Assembly: GCA_028280845.1 (NCBI GenBank)
Contig: JANQKZ010000035.1
Span: 186,001-250,000, forward strand
Length of the DNA: 64,000 nucleotides
Origin: Opitutales bacterium
GTDB taxonomy: Bacteria; Verrucomicrobiota; Verrucomicrobiia; Opitutales; JABSRG01
Direction: 5' to 3'
The first letter of the stretch is position 1. The number at the start of each line of letters is the position of its first letter. A program made the translations under genes and the position numbers. The notes under the pieces are model-generated. The model had not been told where the DNA came from. It searched no databases and saw nothing but the letters and a program-made list of their open reading frames with translations. Shown here piece after piece: positions 28,601 to 35,252 of this stretch.

Positions 28601-29061
28601 GCATCAGAGCTTGGGTTGAGCCAGTTCGATGCGGCAGGGGTGGTGGTAGCGGTGTAGGATTCCCCCTCCCACCAGACCCAGGTGGTTCCGGAGGGTGGGG
28701 CCTCATTCGTAGAGGCGGCTAGGGTTGCGGACGGGGAAGATTCGCCGTCGCTATTTAAGGCTGTGACCTGAAACCAGTAATCGGTGGAAGACGCGAGATA
28801 ATCGACCGTAGCCTGAGTGGTGTTCGCCCCCACTTCCGCTACTTCCACAAAGATGCCGTTCTGGCTGGCGGACCGGTATACCCGGAAGGCTGTTTCATCG
28901 GAGCTGTTGTCGGTCCACGACAGGGTGATGGAGCGGCCGGTGGCCTCGACCCGTTGAGGGGTTGAGGGCGCGCTCGGCTGGGCGGACAGAGACGATAAGG
29001 CCAGAATAGCGGCTAGAGCGGCTACCAGAAGACGGAACGGGGTTTTTAGGGTCATCGGCAA
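25663..29061 (-). CDS. secreted multidomain clan GH-A glycosidase with surface tail
   Basis: These 1132 residues comprise a signal peptide (LLVAALAAILALSSLSAQ), a fibronectin type III domain (about 31-118), a carbohydrate-binding-like beta domain starting WWEGESYT (about 128-290), and a GH-A TIM barrel (about 330-800). Asn507-Glu508 (EIQNEDN) is the likely acid/base and Glu703 (ISELTW) the likely nucleophile. A beta domain follows. The last ~95 residues are Trp/Tyr/Gly-rich repeats (GGWFYD, GGWIYHADHGYLF, LGWIYHG, RGWFNLP), a C-terminal type common on exported proteins of this group. It is divergent from the GH78 gene and shares its 214-bp control region. Substrate unknown. Confidence 0.8.
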   Translation of the reverse strand: MPMTLKTPFRLLVAALAAILALSSLSAQPSAPSTPQRVEATGRSITLSWTDNSSDETAFRVYRSASQNGIFVEVAEVGANTTQATVDYLASSTDYWFQVTALNSDGESSPSATLAASTNEAPPSGTTWVWWEGESYTATTTPAASNWLNPSSDAERSVNSSGNGFGYSTTEDEQNNGFSYVIDYDLEIPSAGYYQFYVRKPWSYSWFGWKLKGEEESALIIVDGDNSKLEDVEYKPNFPLSWVEMGSREMPRGSVTLEIHLNNTLFEPDDRGGAGLTQFYYDAFLATRTPFAPNGKRKPEAFFGLAEPGKWAFEPEAEVFSSQSLLDLRYLNEDLAGQSGFITREGHRFYRGDGQHIRFAGVNLGFNNSSYETMRHHAEFLAKRGVNLVRYHTSVYDNSADTMSYVDPLARDVLHRTVAAYRESGIYTKSSHFFSLGLRIQPEWGIDGYTASWTSSHDRAPFGNIFWDEDMSNAFKDWMRELYTTTNPYTGVPLVNDPALAIVEIQNEDNMFFWTLDLNQIPPEQLTKLRQKFYAFVVEKHESMDNAHSAWGGSASRNGDDLGNQELQVAGAYDLGYSFLNPGPSRERMVDLVEFYARLQRNWYADIRAFMEDEIGIQCTFTASNWRTSNDERLLDIERWTYTAAGVIDLHNYFDSPIDLVDPNQRFTVSLGDKFNPVAGVYNPHLISSAYEQVTGHPSFISELTWVNPNNYGAEGPMMFAAVASMNDVDGFSWFSMPPSTFSSTLPKWPLATPTILGQFPGIALLYRRGDVATAPVVVKEGRSLQSMWDREPSIITQLAGFDPTRDSDTGAPSSQSEVDLWSYVVGKVEVDVTSDDDTDLIRQDLLDQYIDHGTGTVQSATEELFWDTQAGIFTLDTDRAQGTAGFLGNYGQVQLSDLSVDSKNEFASVLAISLDDKPLSESERILIQSGTDDKPYGWTTTPASWTDESNTTHQGFEITNMGTPPLNVTTTDCTILLHNVTSAQSAEIQILDINGMPIGQPRHQLTEAGLEIVLPRHALYTHVTLHRPDSFFSGFYEMGGGWFYDTRLGLLKDVGEPGGWIYHADHGYLFLGSHNPANFWAYHPDLGWIYHGVHFYPWMWQSSTAEWIYYLEDSNRWFYSQSRGWFNLPRP

Positions 29062-29167
29062 GGAGGGTAAAGGGGATATAGATAAAATGACCGTTACTAT
29101 GTGCTGATTGTTAAGCAGTACAGTTTAGCAGTTTAAATATTTTATCGGCGTTGTAGATTTTTGCGAT

Positions 29168-29186
29168 TTTATTGGGGACAGTTGCG
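29168..29186 (+). promoter_or_regulatory. copy D of the AraC-associated element (ATTG half only)
   Basis: TTTATTGGGGACAGTTGCG keeps the 11-bp spacing of the tandem blocks seen in copies A-C, with one block as GTTG. The GTATC/GATAC pair is not found at the expected place. The site lies 90 bp before the GH78 gene (plus) and 107 bp before the GH-A gene (minus), so it could serve both. Confidence 0.4.
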
Positions 29187-29275
29187 ATGACCGTATATAG
29201 TGGGTGACATTTTTGCTGCTTTACTTGTATGGGTGAGAGTCGAGGGTCATGCTGGCACCTTAAATTCTACGATCT

Positions 29276-31891
29276 GTGAAAACCCTTAGCCTGTTGTTTG
29301 CCGTGGCCGTATTGGCTATTTCCCTACATCCCGCTGAAGCCCTTGGGGCGGATGCCCCCTATAATTTGCTCTGTGAGGGCAAAGCCAACCCGATGGGAAT
29401 AGATGTGATTCAGCCCCGGTTTTCCTGGTGGGTGAATGAAGGTCTGCAGGCGGGTTATGAGATTAGGGTGACCACAGAAGGGGATGTGGTGTGGGAAAGT
29501 GGAAAGGTGGACGGTGATGCCAGTATCTGGGTGGAATATGAGGGGAAGCCCCTGAACTCACGTCGGCGCTATGAATGGCAGGTGCGGACTTGGAACGAGA
29601 AGGGAGCTGCCTCCGAATGGAGTGAACCCGCCTGGTTTGAAATGGGGTTACTGGAGCAGGACGAATGGCGTGCAGATTGGATCGGACATCCGGAGCGGAC
29701 CACCCTACGCAGTGTTCCACCGGTGTATCTACGGAAAGATTTTGAGCTGGAGGGAGGGGTGAAACGGGCACGGTTGTATATCAGTGCCCGAGGCATATTC
29801 GAGGCCAGCCTGAATGGCGAGCGGGTGGGGGAAGACATTTTTGCGCCGGGATGGACAGACTACGCGAAACGTAACCAGTACATGAGCTATGATGTTACCG
29901 CCATGCTGAAGGATGGGGAAAATGCCATGGGAATCATTCTGGCCGATGGTTGGCACAATGGAAACCTGATGTGGCAAGGCATGAAAAACTGGTATGGAAC
30001 GGATACTTCGATCCTCGCCCAACTGGAAATTCAAACGGAAGCGGGGGCACAGCTTTTTATCTGCACCGACGGCACCTGGAAAGTAGCAACAGGGCCTATT
30101 CTGGAATCGGATTTTTATAACGGCGAAAAATACGATGCCCGGGCGGAAATGGATGGCTGGAACCAGCCTGGCTTCGATGCAAAGGATTGGTTGCCCCCTC
30201 GATTGGAGACCACCCCAACCGGCAAGCTGGTGGCCAAAGTAGTGGAGCCTGTGCGGAGGCAGGAGATCTTAAAACCCGTATCGATGCACCAGGCCCCTGA
30301 CGGGGAGTGGATCTATGATTTTGGCCAAAACCTGGTGGGTTGGGTCAAAATCACCATGCAGGGGGATATACGCACGACAGCTACCTTGAGGTATTCAGAA
30401 ATGTTGCAGGCAGACGGCTCTTTGTATGTGGAAAACATGAGGAGTGCAGAGGTGACGGACCGGTACACTTTTAAGGATGAGGAGCCCGTGGAATGGGAGC
30501 CCAAGTTTACCTTTCATGGCTTTCGTTATCTTGGGGTGAGTGGTTTGCTAGGGGGGAAGGGGCCCGGGACGGTGGAAGCCGTCGTGTTAAATACCGATGC
30601 CCCCATGACGGGGGAATTTTCCTGCTCAAACCCCTTGTTAAACCAATTGCAGAGCAACATTGTCTGGGGTCAAAAGGGGAACTACCTGGAGGTTCCAACG
30701 GATTGCCCGCAGCGCGATGAGCGTTTGGGGTGGACGGGGGATGCCCAGGTCTTCGTGAGGACGGCTACCTATAATATGAATGTCTCGCCCTTTTTTGAGA
30801 AATGGATGACAGACATGCGGGACGCTCAACTGGACAATGGGCTCGTTCCCGTCATCATTCCCCGATTGGAAGAGGATGGGTCTTCTCCCGCCTGGAGTGA
30901 TGCGATCACGATCTGCCCCACTGTGATCTACGAACGGTATGGGAATGAGCGCATCCTTCGTGAGAATTTCGAAGCGATGAAGGCGTGGACGGAATACCAA
31001 CGGGAGAATAGCCATGACCTGATCTTTCCCAAGCAGGGAGTCTGGGCTGGATTTGGAGACTGGCTGGCGGTAGATGCCCCCGAACCGGGTGCGGCTCCCA
31101 CTCCCAAGCGCTTAATAGGTACCGCTTATTTTGCTCACGGAGCGCATCTGGTGGCGGAAGCGGCGGAGGTCCTGGGCCTGCCCGAGGAGGCCAAACGGTA
31201 CCGCGCCCTCAGTGAGGAAGTAAAGGCCGCCTTCCTGAGAGAATTCGTGAATGCGGATGGCCGATTGAAAAAGGAAACGCAGACCGGATACCTGCTGGCA
31301 TTGGGGTTTGATTTGCTGCCTGATCAGTGGAGGGAACCCGCGGTAGACATCCTGGTGGAAGACATAGAGTCGCGAGGCTGGCACCTGTCTACCGGATTCG
31401 TCGGGACGGGTTTGTTGATGCCGGTTTTATCCAAGGCCGGCCGGAATGATGTGGCCTACCGGGTGCTCTTACAGGAAACTTACCCAGGGTGGCTGTATTC
31501 GATCCGCCAGGGAGCGACGACGATGTGGGAGCGCTGGAACAGCTATAGCCATGAGGATGGTTTTGGCGATGCGGGGATGAATTCATTTAACCACTACGCC
31601 TACGGAGCGGTCGGAGAATGGATGTACTCCGTGATCGCGGGGATCGATGCCTTGAAACCCGGCTTTAAGCAGATCCTGATCCGGCCACAACCCGGCGGTG
31701 GCCTGACCTGGGCCAAGGGAATGCTGGAGAGCCCATATGGCGTGATCTCGACGAACTGGACTCTGGAAGACGGGATCTTTGAACTGGAAGCGGTGATTCC
31801 CCCGAATACGTCAGCGCTGGTGGAGCTTCCGAATGGAGAGCGCCAGAACGTGGGACCGGGGGAATTCCAATTCCGTGTGGAACTCGAGTAA
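29276..31891 (+). CDS. exported alpha-L-rhamnosidase (GH78)
   Basis: The start is GTG at 29276, giving 871 residues with a Sec signal (LLFAVAVLAISLHPAEALGA). GH78 layout is clear: two N-terminal beta domains (PRFSWWV, then PVYLRKDFEL and GWTDYAKRNQY), the carbohydrate-binding region with IYDFGQNLVGWVK, an (alpha/alpha)6 barrel with CPQRDERLGWTGDAQ at 477-491 carrying the acidic catalytic residues, and FGDWL further on. The C-terminal domain has SPYGVISTNW. It removes terminal alpha-L-rhamnose from pectic or algal polymers in the periplasm. An AraC-associated half element lies 90 bp upstream. Ordinary family member, no visible defect. Confidence 0.92.
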   Translation: MKTLSLLFAVAVLAISLHPAEALGADAPYNLLCEGKANPMGIDVIQPRFSWWVNEGLQAGYEIRVTTEGDVVWESGKVDGDASIWVEYEGKPLNSRRRYEWQVRTWNEKGAASEWSEPAWFEMGLLEQDEWRADWIGHPERTTLRSVPPVYLRKDFELEGGVKRARLYISARGIFEASLNGERVGEDIFAPGWTDYAKRNQYMSYDVTAMLKDGENAMGIILADGWHNGNLMWQGMKNWYGTDTSILAQLEIQTEAGAQLFICTDGTWKVATGPILESDFYNGEKYDARAEMDGWNQPGFDAKDWLPPRLETTPTGKLVAKVVEPVRRQEILKPVSMHQAPDGEWIYDFGQNLVGWVKITMQGDIRTTATLRYSEMLQADGSLYVENMRSAEVTDRYTFKDEEPVEWEPKFTFHGFRYLGVSGLLGGKGPGTVEAVVLNTDAPMTGEFSCSNPLLNQLQSNIVWGQKGNYLEVPTDCPQRDERLGWTGDAQVFVRTATYNMNVSPFFEKWMTDMRDAQLDNGLVPVIIPRLEEDGSSPAWSDAITICPTVIYERYGNERILRENFEAMKAWTEYQRENSHDLIFPKQGVWAGFGDWLAVDAPEPGAAPTPKRLIGTAYFAHGAHLVAEAAEVLGLPEEAKRYRALSEEVKAAFLREFVNADGRLKKETQTGYLLALGFDLLPDQWREPAVDILVEDIESRGWHLSTGFVGTGLLMPVLSKAGRNDVAYRVLLQETYPGWLYSIRQGATTMWERWNSYSHEDGFGDAGMNSFNHYAYGAVGEWMYSVIAGIDALKPGFKQILIRPQPGGGLTWAKGMLESPYGVISTNWTLEDGIFELEAVIPPNTSALVELPNGERQNVGPGEFQFRVELE

Positions 31892-31985
31892 AGATTCAGG
31901 GAGACATGAGTCGCCCGTTTTCGGCGAGGCTCTCTGCCTACGCAAAAGCTACGGCATAACAGGCGGCGTACCATCCAAAGCTGGA

Positions 31986-32005
31986 GCGGTTTTCTGGAAA
32001 ACTGC
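31986..32005. terminator. possible hairpin between convergent genes
   Basis: GCGGTTTTC-TG-GAAAACTGC forms a 9-bp stem with one mismatch between the GH78 stop (31891) and the thioredoxin-like stop (32047). Its tight loop and lack of a following T-run make termination uncertain. The rest of this 155-bp gap shows nothing else. Confidence 0.3.
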
Positions 32006-32046
32006 GGGATCGAAGCGGTCAGCGGTGGATCCGGGAAGTGGAGGGT

Positions 32047-32634
32047 CTATTCTGATCCCTTCGGTGCTGCCTTCCTCAAGATTTTAAGGTAATCCTCGGG
32101 AGAGACATCGAGGTAGGAATGACGGAAAAAAACGGCTCGGGTCTTTGGGTTGAGCCACAAAACGGTGGGGAAGTGCTCTACGGAATATGCCGACTTCATT
32201 TTTTGATTCTGTCTTTCCATGGCGACGGGCAGGCGGGACCGCCGGGGGAAGTCGAGCGAGACGGCGACTAGGTCGCGGTTTAATCGGTCGCGAAAGGCCG
32301 AGGTGTCAAAGAGCTCGACCTCCAGTTTCTGGCACCAGGTGCACCAATCCGAGCCATGAAAAAAGAGCAGGAGGGGCAAGCCCTGCTCTGTCGCGTAGGT
32401 CCGGGCCTCCTCGTAGTCGGTCCACCATGCCGGAGGGTCGGCGGAGGAATTTGCGGCCGTGGCAGGAAGAAGGGAGGAAAGAAAGAGGATGAGGAACCCG
32501 GGCACACACTTCCTCGCCGCCGGACTGAACGCTTCCCGGATGCTGATTCGATCAACCATGGGTCGAGACATAAAGCCTCTCCTGCATTTCCTTTTCAGAG
32601 GATGAATGCCTGGGATCTTTGTCTGGGAACTCAT
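32047..32634 (-). CDS. thioredoxin-like protein with WCxxC site, exported
   Basis: The open frame of 195 residues carries a thioredoxin-fold segment with GSDWCTWCQKL (Cys98/Cys101), as in the small periplasmic thioredoxin family that handles disulfides or thiols. It is preceded by a hydrophobic signal (FLILFLSSLLPATAANSSA). The first ATG overlaps the stop of the TonB receptor gene (TGATG). It would leave a ~45-residue n-region, so starts at 32571 or 32559 are also plausible. The pairing with a receptor that has its own CxxC in the plug suggests a redox or metal-loading role at the outer membrane, an inference. Confidence 0.75.
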   Translation of the reverse strand: MSSQTKIPGIHPLKRKCRRGFMSRPMVDRISIREAFSPAARKCVPGFLILFLSSLLPATAANSSADPPAWWTDYEEARTYATEQGLPLLLFFHGSDWCTWCQKLEVELFDTSAFRDRLNRDLVAVSLDFPRRSRLPVAMERQNQKMKSAYSVEHFPTVLWLNPKTRAVFFRHSYLDVSPEDYLKILRKAAPKGSE

Positions 32635-34814
32635 CAGAAGTGATAATGCCCACTGATGAAGAAGCTCCGCGGGAAGCGCGGCCCGTAGAAGTATCCCGCG
32701 TCCCGGTTGGGTCCGGAGGTGAGGTCGTCCTGGCGTTCGTCAAAGAGGTTGCGCACGCCCAGAGTGACATCGATGCGGGGAAGCCCACCATCGCGGCCCA
32801 GCTCGAACTCCCGGGTGACAGAGAGATCGACCACGAAGAAGGAGTCGGTACTTTGATTCAAAAAGCCATCCTCCTCGTTGAGGACTTTCATGGGTCCGGT
32901 GTAATTCACGGCGAGGAACGCCCGGTAATGTCGGGCGAAGGTGGTGTTCAACCGGGCGACCCCGCTCCAGCGGGGTGTTTCCAGGAATTCATCCTCGAAA
33001 ATGCCGGGAAGCACCTCCTGGGCTTCGTCGTAGCGGGCGTCCAGATAGGTTGCACCGACCTCGAGGCTGGTTTCGGGGGAGAAGCGGAACAACGCGTTGG
33101 CCTCGGCCCCGTGAATGGTTGCCCCGCTCGTATTGGTGCGCAGCTTAAAGGCGTTTCCGGAAGGATCCGTGAACACCTGGTCGGACACGAAAAAGCTGTC
33201 CTGCAATCGGGTGTCGAAAACCTCCGCGTCCACCTGCAGCCGGTTATCCGCAAACGAGGGAGTCCAGACAAAGCCGCCCGCGTAGGAGCTGGACCGCTCT
33301 TCTTTCAGGCCGGGGTCGTTGAAGGTCCGGGTGGGGTCATCCAGGATTTCTATGTGAAAATCCTCGTCAAAGATTTCCGGCGCGCGGAATCCGGTGGAGA
33401 AGGAGGCCCGCAGGGTCCAGTCCGAGTTGATCGTGTAGCGAACCGCCGCCCGGGGCGAAAAAATCCAGTCCTCAATATCGGAGTGTTTGTCCAGACGGAG
33501 GCCACCGATCACAGTCACGGCGGCGTTCGGATCCCATTCGTCCTGCACGAAAAAACCCAGATTGTCGAAGCTGCCGTCCGCGATGGGATCCTCACCCGGT
33601 GTGGTAGCCAGGGTGCCATCGGTGCGGAGGGACCGGTCGCGGTCATCCCGCTTTTCATCAAAAACTTCGTCGTATTTGTATTGAACGCCGTAGGAGAGCG
33701 TGTGTTGTCCCAGGGTTTGCGTCACCAGCGAGTCCAGGTAATAGCGGGTGGTTTCGGTGAAACCATAGAGCAAACGGGCGTCTTCCACCGCCGCAGCGTA
33801 TAGGATCGGGTCGAACCCTGTTTGGCTGGGGAGGGGAACATTCCCCACGCCCCCATAATAACTGTCGCGCTCGATATGGGAGAAGGATGCGCCCGCCTGG
33901 TAATACAGGTCGGGGGAAACGTCCTGTTCCCAGAACACACCGCCGCGGTGCCAGCCGTGCTCCAGGGCTTCCGCGATCTGGGTTTCGTGCGGCAGCAGTT
34001 CAAAGGAATCGCCCCCGCGGCGCTCCTCCCAGGTGTAGGCGTAGTTGCCGCTGATCTTGGTATTTTCGCCCGGGTAAACCCAGAAATTGGTGCCCAGGGT
34101 GTAAAAGTCTTTTTCCGTCACCTCGGTAAACCCGTCCCCGTTTAAATCGATTGCATCATTGGTCCGGTAGTCCCCAAACACCGAACCCGCCATTTGGTCA
34201 TCCGCGGATACCCAGTCCCAGAGACCGACTGCGGACCAGTCGGAAGCCCCGTCGAAATTTTCGTAGGTCGTTTCAAAGTCCACCCCGCTCCGCACCGGTT
34301 CCCGTGGGATGATATTGACCACGCCGGCGACCGCTCCCGGACCATAGAGACTCGACCCTCCGCCCTTAACCACCTCGATCTGGTCGATGAATGCCGTGGG
34401 GATGTGCTCCAGCCCATACACGGCCGCCAAACCGCTGAAGAGTGGCTGCTCATCAAACAGGATCTGGCTGTAGCCCGTTCCCAAGCCCCGGATCTGGACC
34501 TCAGCCGTCCCACAATTCTGGCAATTCGCCTCCACCCGCACCCCGGGAAAATACTCCAGGGCCGCCGCCAGGTTGTTCGTGTTCGCCGCCTCGAACAGAC
34601 TGCTCGCGATCAGTTCCGTCCGAATCGGGGTCTCCGTTTGCAAGCGCTCCGTTCGTGTCGCCGTCGAGACCACCTGGACTGGCGCCAGCTCCTGCACCTC
34701 GTTCTCCTCGGGAGCCGCCTCCAATGGGCTCCACACCAGACCCAGTCCAAGGACCAGGGCTGGTCCCAAGCTACTTGCCCTTGCTCTGCTTTCCATTCGA
34801 GTTCGATTATTCAT
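32634..34814 (-). CDS. TonB-dependent receptor with CxxC plug motif
   Basis: This 726-residue receptor has a signal peptide ending near LEAAP, a TonB-box-like region (QELAPVQVVSTATR), and a plug with the unusual ANCQNCGTAEVQIRGL (Cys98, Cys101), then SQILFDEQPLF and VVKGGGSSLYGPGAVAG. The barrel ends FFISGHYHF. A plug of this NCQNCG type recalls a receptor family that I know from Bacteroidota; its ligand is not settled to my knowledge, but cysteine pairs suggest a thiophilic metal or metal complex. It is coupled to the thioredoxin-like gene. Two tandem dyads 22-71 bp upstream suggest repressor control. The gene is more compact and GC-rich than its neighbours. Confidence 0.9.
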   Translation of the reverse strand: MNNRTRMESRARASSLGPALVLGLGLVWSPLEAAPEENEVQELAPVQVVSTATRTERLQTETPIRTELIASSLFEAANTNNLAAALEYFPGVRVEANCQNCGTAEVQIRGLGTGYSQILFDEQPLFSGLAAVYGLEHIPTAFIDQIEVVKGGGSSLYGPGAVAGVVNIIPREPVRSGVDFETTYENFDGASDWSAVGLWDWVSADDQMAGSVFGDYRTNDAIDLNGDGFTEVTEKDFYTLGTNFWVYPGENTKISGNYAYTWEERRGGDSFELLPHETQIAEALEHGWHRGGVFWEQDVSPDLYYQAGASFSHIERDSYYGGVGNVPLPSQTGFDPILYAAAVEDARLLYGFTETTRYYLDSLVTQTLGQHTLSYGVQYKYDEVFDEKRDDRDRSLRTDGTLATTPGEDPIADGSFDNLGFFVQDEWDPNAAVTVIGGLRLDKHSDIEDWIFSPRAAVRYTINSDWTLRASFSTGFRAPEIFDEDFHIEILDDPTRTFNDPGLKEERSSSYAGGFVWTPSFADNRLQVDAEVFDTRLQDSFFVSDQVFTDPSGNAFKLRTNTSGATIHGAEANALFRFSPETSLEVGATYLDARYDEAQEVLPGIFEDEFLETPRWSGVARLNTTFARHYRAFLAVNYTGPMKVLNEEDGFLNQSTDSFFVVDLSVTREFELGRDGGLPRIDVTLGVRNLFDERQDDLTSGPNRDAGYFYGPRFPRSFFISGHYHF

Positions 34815-34835
34815 GTTTTGTCAGATTTCGATAAT

Positions 34836-34885
34836 TTTGTAGCTCTTGCTACAAATTGATAATGCTTTGTAGCCTGAACTACAAA
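34836..34885. promoter_or_regulatory. two tandem 20-bp operator-like dyads
   Basis: TTTGTAG-n6-CTACAAA occurs at 34836-34855 (eight paired bases per arm) and again at 34866-34885 (seven per arm). Their centres are exactly 30 bp apart, about three helical turns, 22-71 bp before the receptor ATG. This is the geometry of a dimeric repressor binding co-operatively over a promoter. The regulator is not in the window. Confidence 0.7.
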
Positions 34886-35252
34886 TAGAGGGTGTCAATG
34901 GAAATTCTGAATTTCCCGTTTCGTTTCCCTTCCCTGGCAAGGGATCGGTATTAAGGTCCTCATCTTTCCCCACCGTTTTGCCTTACGCGGTCTTTCACCG
35001 CAAAATAAAGCTCATCCAGCTATGAGTCTTGGGCTTCCGCAAGCGTCGACTACGGAGGATAAGATGATTCAAGCCCAGGGAGAAAAATCGATTGCCTGTT
35101 GGGTCGATCAGTCACCATTGCCGATGGATTCGCTCAAGAGAAACAAATGGATGGTTCCAGATTCTGAAGTCTCCTGACCCCTTGGACAAGGTAAGCCCAA
35201 CCAGGCTCACTGCCTGGGGAGGACATGTCTTTGCGTCATTGCCATGAGAGGA
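34886..35252. other. intergenic region with a possible short ORF
   Basis: This stretch lies between the receptor promoter and malate synthase. At 35064-35177 (plus) a 37-codon frame, MIQAQGEKSIACW onward, follows a good GGAGGA six bases upstream, notable because most genes here lack such a site. It has no recognisable relatives and may be chance. CCAGGC-TCACT-GCCTGG at 35201-35217 is a small hairpin downstream of the malate synthase gene, without a T-run. Confidence 0.25.

Noticed and set aside
32619-33803. 394-codon open frame on the plus strand
   Set aside because: Antisense to the CxxC TonB receptor gene, whose plug and barrel signals are clear.
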